A DNA stretch of 64,000 bases from Fulvimonas soli (GTDB lineage: Bacteria > Pseudomonadota > Gammaproteobacteria > Xanthomonadales > Rhodanobacteraceae). Position numbers and translations under genes: made by a program. The notes below the pieces were generated by a model. That model saw nothing but the letters and a program-made list of their open reading frames with translations. It was not told where the DNA came from and did not search any database. The stretch lies in assembly GCF_003148905.1 (NCBI RefSeq), contig NZ_QGHC01000002.1, forward strand, positions 347,041 to 411,040, read 5' to 3'. Positions 18,484-28,172 of this stretch are shown piece by piece (within the stretch, counting starts at the first letter, position 1; the number at the start of each line of letters is the position of its first letter).

Positions 18484-19680
18484 TTAGTCCTTGGCGGCCA
18501 GCGCGCTGCCCTGCGCCGGCGCGGGGGTGCCGGCGAGCTGGCCGGCGTCGAGGCTGCGGGCCTGCATCGAGACCTTGGTGGGGTTCACCTCCACGCCGGG
18601 CCGCACGTGCTGCAGGCCGTTGACCACCACGGTGTCGTTGCCGGTGAGGCCCTGGTCGACCACGCGCAGGCCGTCCACCAGCGGGCCGATGCTCACCTTG
18701 CGGTACTCCACCTTGCGGTCCTTGCCGAGCACGTAGACGAACTTGTTGCCGAGGTCGGTGCCCACCGCGCGGTCGTCGATCAGCACGCGCGGGCGGCGGC
18801 TGGCGGTGCGCAGCTGCATGCGCACGTACAGGCCGGGGGTGTACTGGCCGTCGGCGTTGTCGAACACCGCGCGCAGGCGGATCGTGCCGCTGCCGGCGCG
18901 CAGCTGGTTGTCGACGAAGTCGAGCCGGCCGGCGTGCGGGTAGCCGCTCTCGTCGGCCAGCGCCATCGCCACCTGCGGCGCGGCGCCGTGCTCGCGGCGC
19001 AGGCGGTCGAGCTTGAGGAAGCTGTGCTCGTCCACGTCGAACCAGGCGTACACCGGGTCCACGCTGACCACGCTGGTCAGCACGGTGTCCGGGGTGACCA
19101 GGTTGCCGGGGGTGACCTGGGCGTTGCTGACGCGGCCGTCGATCGGCGCGCGCACCTCGGTGAAGCCCAGGTTGAGCCGCGCCGCGTCCAGCGCGGCGGC
19201 GGTGGCGGCCACCTGCGCCCTGGCGCTCTGCGCCGCGGTGGCCTGGCGGTCGGCCTCCTCGCGCGCGATCGCGTGCTGCTCCAGCAGCTTGGCCGCGCGC
19301 GCGGCGTTGGCCGCGGCCAGCGCCTGCTCGGCGCGGGCCTGGGCCAGCGTGGCGGCGAGGCGGTCGGCCTCGGCGCGGTAGGGCCGCGGGTCGATGCGGA
19401 ACAGGAGGTCGCCCTTGCGCACCAGCGCGCCTTCCCGGAAATGCACCGACTCCACGTAGCCGTTCACCCGCGGGTGCACCTGCACGGTGTCCACCGCCTC
19501 CAGCCGGCCGGTGAACTCGGCGGTGTCGTCCACCGCGCGCACCAGCGGCTGCGCCACGGTGACCGCGGGCGGCTGGCCGGCGGCCTGCGCCTGCGGGGCG
19601 CCCTCGTGGCCGTCGAGCAGGGCCCAGCCGCCGGCGGCGGCGAGCGCGGCGAGGGCGGCGAAGATCCAGCGTTGCTTCAT
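18484..19680 (-). CDS. RND efflux periplasmic adaptor (MexE-like)
   Basis: Predicted 398-residue membrane fusion protein. The ATG at 19680 (MKQRWIF) is preferred over an in-frame GTG at 19689 because AGGGAG lies about 8 bases upstream. An N-terminal hydrophobic segment is followed by a strand-rich lipoyl half (VRAVDDTAEFTGRLEAVDTVQVHPRVNGYV), a long helical hairpin (residues about 95-160), the second half-lipoyl (LNLGFTEVRAPIDGRVSN) and the beta-barrel. There is no lipobox cysteine, so it is probably anchored by an uncleaved N-terminal helix or secreted. First gene of the operon. Confidence 0.93.
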   Translation of the reverse strand: MKQRWIFAALAALAAAGGWALLDGHEGAPQAQAAGQPPAVTVAQPLVRAVDDTAEFTGRLEAVDTVQVHPRVNGYVESVHFREGALVRKGDLLFRIDPRPYRAEADRLAATLAQARAEQALAAANAARAAKLLEQHAIAREEADRQATAAQSARAQVAATAAALDAARLNLGFTEVRAPIDGRVSNAQVTPGNLVTPDTVLTSVVSVDPVYAWFDVDEHSFLKLDRLRREHGAAPQVAMALADESGYPHAGRLDFVDNQLRAGSGTIRLRAVFDNADGQYTPGLYVRMQLRTASRRPRVLIDDRAVGTDLGNKFVYVLGKDRKVEYRKVSIGPLVDGLRVVDQGLTGNDTVVVNGLQHVRPGVEVNPTKVSMQARSLDAGQLAGTPAPAQGSALAAKD

Positions 19681-19789
19681 GATGCGCACTCCCTGAGAAT
19701 TAGTGCACCGTCCGGTACAGGACGGTGGAGGCCCGGGAGAGTAGTTGTACTTTCCAGTTTAGAAAACCCGTTTCTTGCGCAATGCAGCA

Positions 19790-19804
19790 GTGACTCCCAG
19801 TCAC
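19790..19804. promoter_or_regulatory. LysR-type T-N11-A box
   Basis: GTGACT-CCC-AGTCAC is a perfect 15-bp dyad containing the T-N11-A pattern of LysR binding sites. It lies 22 bp upstream of the LysR start and about 110 bp upstream of the adaptor gene on the other strand. A second, weaker dyad (TTTC-N7-GAAA) is at 19751-19765. Autoregulation and control of the pump operon are inferred. Confidence 0.55.
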
Positions 19805-19826
19805 GAATCGGGTAAAAAGGGCAACC

Positions 19827-20783
19827 ATGGAGGATTTCGCCGCAATATCGACCTTCGTCAGCGTGGTCGAGGCCAAGAGCTTCGCCGGCGCGGCGGCCCG
19901 GCTCGGCATGACGCCCTCGGGCGTGAGCCGGGCGGTGTCGCGGCTGGAGGAGCGGCTGGGCGCGCGCCTGCTGTTCCGCTCCACCCGCGCGCTGCGCCTC
20001 ACCGACGACGGCGCCGCCTTCCACGCCCGCTGCAAGGACATCCTGGCCGACCTCAACGAGGCGGTGGAGGCGCTCAACCGCGCCAACCGCAAGCCCACCG
20101 GCAAGCTGCGCATCGGCATGTCGCCGGCGGTGGGGCGGCCGGTGCTGATCCCGCGGCTGGCCGAGTTCGAGCAGCGCTACCCGGACATCCGGCTGGAGCT
20201 GGTGATGTGCGACTACCCCTACGACCTCAACGAGGAGGGGATCGACTGCGCGATCCGGGTGGGCCAGCTGGAGGATTCCAACCTGGTCGCGCGCCGCATC
20301 GGCACCCTGCGCAACGTGGTGTGCGCCTCGCCCGGCTACCTCGCGCGGCACGGCGCGCCGCGCAGCATCGCCGATCTCAAGCGGCACCGCTGCATCAACT
20401 ACGTCTTCCCCAACGGCCAGCCGCGGCGCTGGCAGTTCGAGACGCCGGACGGCCCGCTGGAAGTGGACATCGACGCGCACATGCTGATCAACGACGCCGA
20501 GTCGGTGATCCAGGCGGTGGCCGCCGGGCTGGGCATCACGCAGACCGCGCACATGCTGGCCTCCTGCCTGCTGAGCCAGGGCCAGCTCGAACTGGTGATG
20601 ACCGACACCATCTCCACCGGCAAGCCGGTGTGGATCGTCTACCCGCAGAAGCGCCACCTGTCGGCGCGCGTGCAGGCCTTCATCGAGTGGGTGCGCGAGC
20701 TGTTCGAGCGCACCAACGAGCCCGGGTACAAGAAGGCGCCGGCCATCGGCAAGGCGGACGCGCTGGAGCGGCTGAGCGCCTGA
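19827..20783 (+). CDS. LysR family transcriptional regulator (CrgA/MexT-like)
   Basis: Predicted 318-residue regulator. N-terminal winged helix-turn-helix: FAAISTFVSVVEAKSFAGAA, LGMTPSGVSRAVSRLEERLG, LLFRSTRALRLTDDG. The substrate-binding-like domain follows (LRIGMSPAVGRPVLIPRLAEF, LELVMCDYPYDL, GIDCAIRVGQLEDSNLVARR). It is divergent from the efflux operon with a T-N11-A dyad between them, so it is the likely activator of the pump, in the manner known for MexT and BpeT. The inducer is not predictable. The C-terminus carries a short extra tail (YKKAPAIGKADALERLSA). Confidence 0.92.
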   Translation: MEDFAAISTFVSVVEAKSFAGAAARLGMTPSGVSRAVSRLEERLGARLLFRSTRALRLTDDGAAFHARCKDILADLNEAVEALNRANRKPTGKLRIGMSPAVGRPVLIPRLAEFEQRYPDIRLELVMCDYPYDLNEEGIDCAIRVGQLEDSNLVARRIGTLRNVVCASPGYLARHGAPRSIADLKRHRCINYVFPNGQPRRWQFETPDGPLEVDIDAHMLINDAESVIQAVAAGLGITQTAHMLASCLLSQGQLELVMTDTISTGKPVWIVYPQKRHLSARVQAFIEWVRELFERTNEPGYKKAPAIGKADALERLSA

Positions 20784-20893
20784 GCTGCGCAAGCCGTTGA
20801 GGCCGCAGGGCTTCAGAATTCTTCACCCGGCCTTCCGGCATTTCATTCGCCGCTGCGCTGGACTCCCTGGCCCGTCCACCCAGGAGTCCACCG

Positions 20894-22021
20894 ATGCACC
20901 GCCACCGGCGTCACCTTCTTTCCGTCCTGCTCGTCGCCGTATCGCTCCCGCTGGCCGCCGCCGGCTATCGCGTCCCCGCCGCCGGCGACGACGGCTGGCC
21001 CGTCGCCGACGCCCGCGACGAGCACCTGGACACCGCCCTGCTTGCCGCCCTCGAAGCCAGGATCGCCGACGGCAGCTACAAGAACGTCACCAGCATCCTG
21101 CTCGCCCGCGACGGCAAGCTGGTCTACGAGGCCTACTTCAACGGCGGCGACGCCGACCGCCTCAACGACGTGCGTTCGGCCAGCAAGAGCGTCACCGCGC
21201 TGCTGGTCGGCGCGGCCATCGACCGCGGCCTGATCCCTGGCGTGCAGGCCAGGGTCTACGGCTACTTCCCGGACAAGCAGCCCGTGCAGCATCCCGATGC
21301 GCGCAAGCAGGCGATCACCCTGGAAGACCTGCTCACCATGAGCTCGCTGTGGGAGTGCAACGACGACAACGAGTTCTCCTCCGGCAACGAGGAGCGCATG
21401 TACGTCACCGAGGACTGGCTGCAGTTCGCGCTGGACCTGCCGATCAAGGGCTTCGCCCCGTGGATGCCCAGGCCGCAGGACAGCCCGCACGGCCGCGCGT
21501 TCTCGTACTGCACGGCCGGCGCGTTCGTGGCCGGCGCGGTGGTGGAGCGTGCCGCGCGCATGCCGCTGGCGCGCTTCGCCGCCGAGGCGCTGGAAAGGCC
21601 GCTGGGCATCGCGCACGCGCAGTGGAACGCCTCGCCGCTCGGCGTCGGCATGGGCGGCGGCGGCACGCGCTACCGCAGCCGCGACCTGGCCAAGCTCGGC
21701 CAGCTCGCGCTGGACGAAGGCCGCTGGCACGGAAGGCAGGTGATCTCCGCGGCCTGGATCCGCGCCATGCTCACCGTGCGTGCGCAGGCGCGCGACGACG
21801 CGGACTACGGCTATCTGTGGTGGGCGCCGCGCCGTCCGATCACCGGCACCGACGAGGCGGTGTGGGCGATGAGCGGCAACGGCGGCAACTACGTGTTCGT
21901 GGTGCCGTCGCGGCGGCTGGTCGCGGTGATCACCAGCACGGCCTACAACCAGCGCTACGCGCATCCGCAGTCGCAGGAGATCTTCCGCGAATACCTGCTG
22001 AAGGCGGCGCGGCCGCGCTGA
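20894..22021 (+). CDS. Exported serine hydrolase of the beta-lactamase/esterase family
   Basis: Predicted 375-residue protein with a signal peptide (HLLSVLLVAVSLPLAAAGY). The class C beta-lactamase-like fold is marked by the SxxK motif S95-A-S-K98 in VRSASKSVTA and by Tyr205 in FSYCTAGA (YxN replaced by Y-C-T). A late GGN motif (MSGNGGNYVFV) takes the place of KTG. With the Asn of YxN replaced, it is more likely an esterase or peptidase of the EstB/6-aminohexanoate hydrolase type than a penicillinase. It lies between the LysR gene and a convergent regulator gene. The substrate is unknown. Confidence 0.85.
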   Translation: MHRHRRHLLSVLLVAVSLPLAAAGYRVPAAGDDGWPVADARDEHLDTALLAALEARIADGSYKNVTSILLARDGKLVYEAYFNGGDADRLNDVRSASKSVTALLVGAAIDRGLIPGVQARVYGYFPDKQPVQHPDARKQAITLEDLLTMSSLWECNDDNEFSSGNEERMYVTEDWLQFALDLPIKGFAPWMPRPQDSPHGRAFSYCTAGAFVAGAVVERAARMPLARFAAEALERPLGIAHAQWNASPLGVGMGGGGTRYRSRDLAKLGQLALDEGRWHGRQVISAAWIRAMLTVRAQARDDADYGYLWWAPRRPITGTDEAVWAMSGNGGNYVFVVPSRRLVAVITSTAYNQRYAHPQSQEIFREYLLKAARPR

Positions 22022-22024
22022 GCG

Positions 22025-23611
22025 CTAGCGGGCCTCGCGCAGGTCCGCCGGCCGCCAGTCGGCCGCGAGCACCTGCGCGCGCTGCGCGGCGACGCGCCGG
22101 CTGAGCGCGTCGATCGAGGCGGCGTAGGCGGGTTCGCCGGCGAGGCCGCGCAACAGGGGCGAAGCCTGCAGGTACGCCCGGTCGCTGTAGCCGGCCTGCA
22201 CGGCCGTGGCCACCGAGCGCAGCGCGTCGGCGCGCCGGCCGCGCGCTTCCTGCAGCAGCGCCAGTTCGAGATGGTCGCCGGGTTCGCCGGCGCCGTCGGC
22301 GAGCTGGCGGCGCATCCGCGCGATGCGCTCGTCGAGCCAATCCGGTGCGGCCGCGGTCGTGCCGTACAAGGCCGCCAGCGTGGTGGGCAGGCTCATCTGC
22401 GGGCGCAGCTGCCGCGCCTGCTCGAACGCGCGGCGCGCGGCCTCGCGGTCGCCGCGCAGCAGGGCCAGCTCGCCGCCGAGCACGTAGAGGTCCACGTGCG
22501 GCGTGCCGCGCGCCAGCGCCTGGTCCAGCGCTTCCTGCGCTTCCTTGAAGCGTCCCTGCAGGAACAGGTGCCGCGGCCAGGCGATGTTGGAAAACACGTT
22601 GTCCGGGTACAGCTGGAAGCTCGCGCGGTAGCGCCGCTCCGCCGCGTCCGTGAAACCCAGCAGCTCCAGCTCGCGCGCGATCTGCACCTCGCGGAAGCGC
22701 ACGCGCGCCGGATCGCCGCGCATGTCCAGGTTGGCGCGCAGCGCCTCGGCCAGCCGGCCCTGCTCCTGGTAGAGATAGGCCGCCGAGGCGCGGCTGGCGT
22801 CGTCGGACGGATCGAGCGCCAGGGCGTGCTCGTAGGCGGCGACCGCCGGACCGATCTCGCCGCGGCAGTCGTGGGCGTAGGCCAGGGCCGACCAGGCAGC
22901 GGCGCGGCGCGGGTCGGCGCGGATCGCGGCCTCGGCGAGCGCCTGCGCGCGCGTCGCCCATTCGTAGGGAAAGTTGTAGAGGCAGACGCGGGCGCCGTAG
23001 GCGCGGCCGAGACCGGCCAGCGCCACGGCATCCGCTGGCGAGACGGCCAACGCCTGCCGGTACAGGCCGATCGCGCGCTCGTTGTTCTCGCGCTGGCCGA
23101 TGCCCGCGTAATAGGCGGCGCGCTGCAGCAGTTCCTGCGTCGTCGCGGGCGCGGGCGGGTCCGGCCGCCGCGCCGGAGCGGGACGCAGCAGCAGTCCGCC
23201 CACCGCGATGGCGACCGCGATGAGCCCGGCCGCTGCGGCGGCCAGGCGCCAGGACCGGTGCGCGCGGCGCGGTGCCGGCGCGGCCGGCGCCTGCAGCACC
23301 TGCGGCGGCGCGCACAGCTGGTAGCCGCGCCCACGCACCGAGCGGATGTAGCGCGACTGCCGGCCGTCGTCGCCCAGCGCCTGGCGCAGCAGCTTCACCC
23401 GCTGGGTGACGGTTTCTTCGCCCACCACCGCCGGCGCCCAGACCTCGGCGATCAGGCGGTCGAAGTCGAGCACCTCGTCGCCGTGGCGCAGCAGGCAGGC
23501 CAGCAGGCGGAAGCTGAGTCCCTGCACGTCCAGCGGCCGGCCGTCGCGCGTCACGCGCTGCCGGGCGGGATCGATCTCCAGGTCGAGCAGGCGATAGCGG
23601 TGCGGGTTCAT
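22025..23611 (-). CDS. CadC/ToxR-like membrane regulator with TPR-type sensor region
   Basis: Predicted 528-residue protein. The ATG at 23611 (MNPHRYRLLD) is the proper start; upstream extension is GC-rich junk. Residues 1-100 form an OmpR/PhoB-type winged helix without a receiver domain (LDVQGLSFRLLACLLRHGDE, EETVTQRVKLLRQALGDD, YIRSVRGRGYQL). A membrane helix follows (LAAAAAGLIAVAIAVGGLLL, about residues 118-140), then about 370 periplasmic residues of helical repeats of TPR type (AIGLYRQALAVSPADAVALA and similar). Such proteins sense envelope or extracellular conditions and regulate transcription from the membrane. Its target genes are unknown. Confidence 0.88.
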   Translation of the reverse strand: MNPHRYRLLDLEIDPARQRVTRDGRPLDVQGLSFRLLACLLRHGDEVLDFDRLIAEVWAPAVVGEETVTQRVKLLRQALGDDGRQSRYIRSVRGRGYQLCAPPQVLQAPAAPAPRRAHRSWRLAAAAAGLIAVAIAVGGLLLRPAPARRPDPPAPATTQELLQRAAYYAGIGQRENNERAIGLYRQALAVSPADAVALAGLGRAYGARVCLYNFPYEWATRAQALAEAAIRADPRRAAAWSALAYAHDCRGEIGPAVAAYEHALALDPSDDASRASAAYLYQEQGRLAEALRANLDMRGDPARVRFREVQIARELELLGFTDAAERRYRASFQLYPDNVFSNIAWPRHLFLQGRFKEAQEALDQALARGTPHVDLYVLGGELALLRGDREAARRAFEQARQLRPQMSLPTTLAALYGTTAAAPDWLDERIARMRRQLADGAGEPGDHLELALLQEARGRRADALRSVATAVQAGYSDRAYLQASPLLRGLAGEPAYAASIDALSRRVAAQRAQVLAADWRPADLREAR

Positions 23612-23678
23612 GGTTCCGGTGGCCGGCGGCCCGGCCATCATGCTCCCACGCGGCGCTCCGCGCTGCAGCGCGCGCCCG

Positions 23679-24530
23679 TCAGCGGGAGCGGAACAGCGCG
23701 ACGCGGTCCGCCACGACGGCGCCCTCGGGTGCCAGCCACGGCTCGGCGGCGACCAGCGGCGTGCACGGGCCGAAGGCGGCGACGCGGATCGCGCGGGCGG
23801 CGGCCTCGCGCCGCAGCGCGTCGAGCACGCTGCGCAGCATCGTCCCGCGGAAGGGCGTGTAGAGGTAGAACAGCGTGCCGACGGAGAAGTCGGCGTCACG
23901 CGCGTCCCCGTGCAGGAAGCTCGCGTTCGCCAGGCCCAGCGCCCGGGCGGCGCGCCGCGCGCAGTCGACGTAGGCCGCCTCCTGCTCGATGCCGACGGCG
24001 GCGGCGTCCGTGCAGATCGCCGCCAGCAGCGGCACGTGGCCCAGCCCCGAGCCCAGGTCCACCAGCACGTCGCGCGCGCCCAGCCCGGCGCGGGCGAGCA
24101 GCCCGAAGCCGTGGCGCGCCGGGGTGGGCTGGTAGAACACCATCCCCGGCGCCAGCGCGGCGGGCGCCGCCGCGGGTTCCTCGAGGCGCAGCACGCCGGC
24201 CAGCAGCTCGTCGCGGTAATCGTAGCCGTCGCCGCCGGCCACGCCGTCGCGGCCGGCCCCGGCCAACTGCTCCAGCAGCAGCGCCGGCCGGCGGCCCTGC
24301 CGGATCTCCCGGCGCAGCGCGTCGTACAGCGCTTCGTCGACCTGCTCGAAGCGGGCCCGCAGGGCGCGGGCCCGCGCGTGGAGCGCGGCCTCGGCCGGCG
24401 TGGCGTCTTCGTGCAGCAGGTCGGCTTCGAGCCGGTCGAGCGCCTCCAGCCGCTCGCGCAGGCGCCCGGGCCGGAGCAGCGTCCGGTCGCGCTCCCAGGC
24501 TTCGAGCCGGGCCTGCCGCGCGTCGTTCAC
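23679..24530 (-). CDS. Class I SAM-dependent methyltransferase-like protein
   Basis: Predicted 283-residue protein. Residues 1-125 are mostly charged helix ([20 protein letters not shown]). The methyltransferase core starts at residue 130 ([20 protein letters not shown]), with motif [19 protein letters not shown] and the acidic binding residue in [11 protein letters not shown]. The block [26 protein letters not shown] resembles DOT1-like/histone-methylase-fold bacterial proteins. The substrate is unknown. The gene ends 68 bp before the regulator start region and is followed upstream on the same strand by uppP. Confidence 0.8.
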   Translation of the reverse strand: MNDARQARLEAWERDRTLLRPGRLRERLEALDRLEADLLHEDATPAEAALHARARALRARFEQVDEALYDALRREIRQGRRPALLLEQLAGAGRDGVAGGDGYDYRDELLAGVLRLEEPAAAPAALAPGMVFYQPTPARHGFGLLARAGLGARDVLVDLGSGLGHVPLLAAICTDAAAVGIEQEAAYVDCARRAARALGLANASFLHGDARDADFSVGTLFYLYTPFRGTMLRSVLDALRREAAARAIRVAAFGPCTPLVAAEPWLAPEGAVVADRVALFRSR

Positions 24531-24555
24531 GGCCGGGCCCCGGCGCGCCGCGCGC

Positions 24556-25350
24556 TCAGATGTGCGGCGGCAGCCACAGCAGCAGCGCCGCGCCCAGCGC
24601 GATGCGATAGAGCGCGAACGGCGTGAAGCGGTGCGCGCGGATGTAGCCGAGCAGCCACTTCACCGCGGCGAAGGCGACCACCGCCGACACCGCGAAGCCC
24701 ACGCCCAGCGCGCCCCAGTCCTCGTGCGCCGCGCCGCCGCCCTTGAGCACCTTCAGCAGCTCGTAGCCGGTGGCCGCGTACATGGTGGGGATGCCGACCA
24801 GGAAGGCGAACTCGGTGGCCGCCGCGCGCTGGGTGGTGCCGGCCAGCATCGCCGCGAAGATGGTCGCCGCCGAGCGCGAGGTGCCGGGAAAGACGCCGGC
24901 GAGCATCTGCGCGAGGCCGACGAACACCGCCACGCCCCAGCCCACCTGCGTGCGCTCGGGCCGGCGCGCGGCGAGCTGCTCGGCGGCGAGCATCCAGAAG
25001 CCGCCGAGCACCAGCGCCCAGGCCACCGGCGCCACCGTCTCGGGCAGCTTGAAGCCGAGCTTCACCGCGACGAAGCCGAGCACGACGGTGATCAGGAAGG
25101 CGACCGCGAGCTTGAGCAGGTAGTCGCGGCTGGCCGGGTCGCGCCACCGCGTCAGCAGCTGCCAGATGCGCCTGCGGTAGATCAGCGTCACCGCCAGGAT
25201 CGCGCCGGCCTGGATGCCCACGTTGAACAGGTCCGAGCGCGCGCCCAGCCAGTGCTCGGCGATCAGCAGGTGACCGGTCGAGGAGATCGGCAGGAACTCG
25301 GTGATGCCCTCGATGATGCCGAGCAGGATGACGTTGAGAAGATCGCCCAT
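24556..25350 (-). CDS. uppP: Undecaprenyl-diphosphatase
   Basis: Predicted 264-residue polytopic membrane protein that dephosphorylates undecaprenyl pyrophosphate for recycling the cell-wall lipid carrier. The ATG at 25350 gives the canonical N-terminus [20 protein letters not shown]; the family motifs [15 protein letters not shown] and [10 protein letters not shown] (with the catalytic Arg and Ser) are both present. About eight hydrophobic segments follow. It is divergent from glnA. Confidence 0.95.
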   Translation of the reverse strand: MGDLLNVILLGIIEGITEFLPISSTGHLLIAEHWLGARSDLFNVGIQAGAILAVTLIYRRRIWQLLTRWRDPASRDYLLKLAVAFLITVVLGFVAVKLGFKLPETVAPVAWALVLGGFWMLAAEQLAARRPERTQVGWGVAVFVGLAQMLAGVFPGTSRSAATIFAAMLAGTTQRAAATEFAFLVGIPTMYAATGYELLKVLKGGGAAHEDWGALGVGFAVSAVVAFAAVKWLLGYIRAHRFTPFALYRIALGAALLLWLPPHI

Positions 25351-25485
25351 GGGAAACCGCGCTCCGGGAGGAAGGCCGGCCGCGCCGGCGCAAAGCGGCA
25401 TAGCTTACGCGCAAAGCGCGGGCCTTCCGGCGGCGCGGGACGGGCCGCCGGAAGGCGGCCGGATGCCACATTTGCGGGCATTGGA

Positions 25486-25502
25486 TGCGCCGGCATGGTG
25501 CA
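25486..25502. promoter_or_regulatory. NtrC-binding site upstream of glnA
   Basis: TGCGCC-N5-GGTGCA differs from the NtrC (NRI) consensus TGCACC-N5-GGTGCA at one base. It lies about 70 bp upstream of the sigma-54 promoter, a normal enhancer distance. A weaker half site TGCGCC is at 25529-25534. Confidence 0.75.
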
Positions 25503-25563
25503 TCACGGCCGCGCGGCGGGCGCGGACCTGCGCCAAGTCCTTGTCCGGACAGCGCCATGGGCA

Positions 25564-25579
25564 TGGCACGGCGCTTGCT
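25564..25579 (+). promoter_or_regulatory. Sigma-54 promoter of glnA
   Basis: TGGCAC-N5-TTGCT has exact -24 GG and -12 GC elements separated by 10 bases. It ends 41 bp before the glnA ATG, so glnA transcription is expected to need RpoN and phosphorylated NtrC. Confidence 0.85.
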
Positions 25580-25620
25580 CTATCGTGGCATTCCCACCCA
25601 CACCTGACCGGGGTCCGCGC

Positions 25621-27030
25621 ATGTCCGTCCAGCAAGTTCTCGACCTGATCCAGGAACACGAGGTCGAGTTCGTCGACTTCCGTTTCGCCGACATGCTCGG
25701 CAAGCACCACCACGTCACCTTCCCGGCGCACGCCGTCGACGAGTCGACCTTCGAGGACGGCAAGATGTTCGACGGCTCCTCGATCGCCGGCTGGAAGGGC
25801 ATCAACGAGTCGGACATGGTGCTGATGCCGGACCCGGCCACCGCCTACCTCGACCCGTTCAGCGCGCACAAGCAGCTGGTGATCCACTGCGACGTGCTGG
25901 AACCGTCCACCATGCAGGCCTACGGCCGCGACCCGCGCTCGATCGCCAAGCGCGCCGAGGCCTACCTCAAGTCCACCGGCATCGCCGACACCGCCTCGTT
26001 CGGGCCGGAGCCGGAGTTCTTCATCTTCGACTCGGTGCGCTGGCAGAACGACATGGGCCGCGTGTTCTACGAGATCGGCTCGGAGGAAGCCGCGTGGAGC
26101 TCGCGCTACAAGTACGACGAGGGCAACCACGGCCACCGTCCGGGCGTGAAGGGCGGCTACTTCCCGGTCAGCCCGGTCGACTCGCTGGGCGACCTGCGCG
26201 CCGACATGTGCAAGCTGCTCGAATCGCTGGGCCAGGTGGTGGAAGTGCACCACCACGAGGTGGCCAACGCCGGCCAGTGCGAGATCGGCACCCGCTTCAA
26301 CACGCTGGTGAAGAAGGCCGACGAGCTGATCACCATGAAGTACGTCATCAAGAACGTCGCCCACCAGAACGGCAAGACCGCCACCTTCATGCCCAAGCCG
26401 ATCGTCGGCGACAACGGCAGCGGCATGCACGTGCACCAGTCGCTGTCCAAGGACGGCGTCAACCTGTTCGCCGGCGACCTGTACGGCGGCCTGTCGCAGC
26501 TGGCGCTGTGGTACATCGGCGGCATCTTCAAGCACGCCCGCGCGATCAATGCGTTCTCCAACTCCACCACCAACAGCTACAAGCGCCTGGTGCCGGGCTT
26601 CGAGGCGCCGGTGATGCTGGCCTACTCGGCGCGCAACCGCTCGGCGAGCTGCCGCATCCCGTACGTGTCCAGCCCGAAGGGCCGCCGCATCGAGGTGCGC
26701 TTCCCGGACCCGATCCAGTCCGGCTACCTCACCTTCACCGCGCTGATGATGGCGGGCCTGGACGGCATCCTCAACAAGATCGACCCGGGCGCGCCGGCCG
26801 ACAAGGACCTGTACGACCTGCCGCCGGAGGAGGAGAAGAACATCCCGCAGGTGTGCTCCAGCCTGGACGCCGCGCTGGACGCGCTGGACAAGGACCGCGA
26901 CTTCCTCAAGGCCGGCGGCGTGTTCACCGACGACTTCATCGACGCCTACATCGAGCTGAAGATGAAGGAGGTCACCGCCTACCGCGCCAGCACGCACCCG
27001 CTGGAATTCCAGATGTACTACGCGATCTGA
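25621..27030 (+). CDS. glnA: Type I glutamine synthetase
   Basis: Predicted 469-residue enzyme that makes glutamine from glutamate, ammonia and ATP; it is a cytoplasmic dodecamer in this family. The start [20 protein letters not shown] is typical. The latch and catalytic motifs are present: [33 protein letters not shown], and the Tyr398 adenylylation site in [11 protein letters not shown]. Tyr398 shows it is controlled by adenylyltransferase GlnE as in enterics. The gene has a sigma-54 promoter and NtrC site upstream and a hairpin after the stop, so it is probably monocistronic. Confidence 0.98.
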   Translation: MSVQQVLDLIQEHEVEFVDFRFADMLGKHHHVTFPAHAVDESTFEDGKMFDGSSIAGWKGINESDMVLMPDPATAYLDPFSAHKQLVIHCDVLEPSTMQAYGRDPRSIAKRAEAYLKSTGIADTASFGPEPEFFIFDSVRWQNDMGRVFYEIGSEEAAWSSRYKYDEGNHGHRPGVKGGYFPVSPVDSLGDLRADMCKLLESLGQVVEVHHHEVANAGQCEIGTRFNTLVKKADELITMKYVIKNVAHQNGKTATFMPKPIVGDNGSGMHVHQSLSKDGVNLFAGDLYGGLSQLALWYIGGIFKHARAINAFSNSTTNSYKRLVPGFEAPVMLAYSARNRSASCRIPYVSSPKGRRIEVRFPDPIQSGYLTFTALMMAGLDGILNKIDPGAPADKDLYDLPPEEEKNIPQVCSSLDAALDALDKDRDFLKAGGVFTDDFIDAYIELKMKEVTAYRASTHPLEFQMYYAI

Positions 27031-27053
27031 ACGCGGGTCGCCGTGCGGCACGG

Positions 27054-27081
27054 GACGACGGGCGCTGCGGCGCCCGTCGTC
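27054..27081 (+). terminator. glnA transcription terminator hairpin
   Basis: A perfect 12-bp stem (GACGACGGGCGC and its complement) with a TGCG loop, 24 bp after the glnA stop. No T-tract follows, so it could also act as a 3'-end stabiliser or need Rho. Confidence 0.65.
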
Positions 27082-27174
27082 GTTCCGGCCGCTGCATAAT
27101 GGGCAGGCATCGGCACGCACCGGCCGGCGCGCGCCGCATCGTCCGACGCCATCTGGCACGGAGGAGGAGCCTGC

Positions 27175-27585
27175 ATGATCCGCACCCGAGCTTTCGTCGC
27201 CGGCGCCGCCGCGCTGGTCCTCGGCGCCGCCCGTGCCGCCGCGCCCGCCGGCGATGCCAAGGGCGAGGCCAAGTTGTCCGAGCTGCTGGCAGGGAGGACC
27301 GCGGGCCAGCCCGTCGGCTGCCTGCGGCTCGACGAGCTGCGTTCCTCGCAGATCGTCGACGGCACGGCGATCGTCTACGAGGGCAAGCGCAACACCCTCT
27401 ACGTGAACCGTCCGAACGGCGCCTCGGCCTTGCGCAGCCAGGTGGTGCTGGTCTCGCGGCCGCACAACGCGCAGCTGTGCAAGCTGGACATCGTGCAGCT
27501 GGTCGACCCGGGCACGCGCATGCCGCGCGGCAGCGTCAGCCTGGGCAGCTTCGTGCCGTACAGCAAGGCACCGGCGCAGCCATAA
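27175..27585 (+). CDS. Small exported protein of unknown function
   Basis: Predicted 136-residue protein. GAGGAGGAG lies just upstream of the ATG at 27175. A signal peptide is clear (MIRTRAFVAGAAALVLGAARAAAP). The mature part has two cysteines (GCLRLDEL and AQLCKLD), which could form a disulfide, and strands such as GTAIVYEGKRNTLYV. It resembles small exported proteins of related bacteria with no assigned role. The TAA stop is the left border of repeat copy B. Confidence 0.75.
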   Translation: MIRTRAFVAGAAALVLGAARAAAPAGDAKGEAKLSELLAGRTAGQPVGCLRLDELRSSQIVDGTAIVYEGKRNTLYVNRPNGASALRSQVVLVSRPHNAQLCKLDIVQLVDPGTRMPRGSVSLGSFVPYSKAPAQP

Positions 27586-27873
27586 GAGCCCGTTCACGGT
27601 CTCTTCGTAGCCCGCCGGGAGCCACCGTGCAGAAGCGGATGGGCGGAACGTCGGCCTTCGACGGTGCAGCATGGCGGAAGTGGGGCGCTGTCCGGGCCTC
27701 GCGGCCGGAGGCCGCTCCCACCGGGGCCTCGCAAGCCTTGTGGGAGCGGCCCCCCGGCCGCGATCGATCCGGGCGCGACCGCCAACGGCCGAGCGTCGCC
27801 TCCACACCTGCTCGCGCCTTGTCCCGCCGACCTTCCCCGGCGGCTCTTCCCCGGAAGATTCCGAACAGGCTCC
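27585..27873. repeat. Dispersed intergenic element, copy B
   Basis: A 289-bp element filling most of the gap between the convergent genes at 27175 and 27960. The left end AGAGCCCGTTCACGG starts at the last base of the TAA stop; the right end GAACAGGCTC (27863-27872) is its imperfect inverted complement. The REP-like inverted pair is at 27699-27763. The remainder of the gap (27874-27959) holds nothing I can identify. Confidence 0.85.
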
Positions 27874-27959
27874 AAGGCGAAGGCGCCGGACGCACGGGCA
27901 GGTTCGTCCGGCTGGCCGCGGGCATCGCAAACGGGACGCCGGCGGGCCGGCGCGCCGGA

Positions 27960-28172
27960 TCAGCGCACGCGGACCAGCGCCGAACCCTTGTGCACGGCAA
28001 CGTGGTCGGTGCGGTCGCTGCGGATCTCGTACTGCGGGTCGTCGGGGCTGCAGTGGCGGGTGTAACCCTTCCAGTCGAAGTCGCGGGTATGCACGCGCAC
28101 GATGCGCCCGCTGACCTGGCCGGCCTCGGAGTTCCAGCGCACGTGGTCGCCGACCTTGAAGCGCTCGCTCAT
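27960..28172 (-). CDS. DUF2945 (hypervirulence-associated TUDOR-like) protein
   Basis: Predicted 70-residue protein. It begins MSERFKVGDHVRWNSEAGQV and continues SGRIVRVHTRDFDWKGYTRH, the signature of the small DUF2945/TUDOR-like domain. AAGGAG lies upstream of the ATG at 28172. The start overlaps the stop of the DUF488 gene (ATGA), so the two are coupled. The family is associated with stress or virulence in some fungi and bacteria, but its molecular role is unknown. Confidence 0.88.
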   Translation of the reverse strand: MSERFKVGDHVRWNSEAGQVSGRIVRVHTRDFDWKGYTRHCSPDDPQYEIRSDRTDHVAVHKGSALVRVR

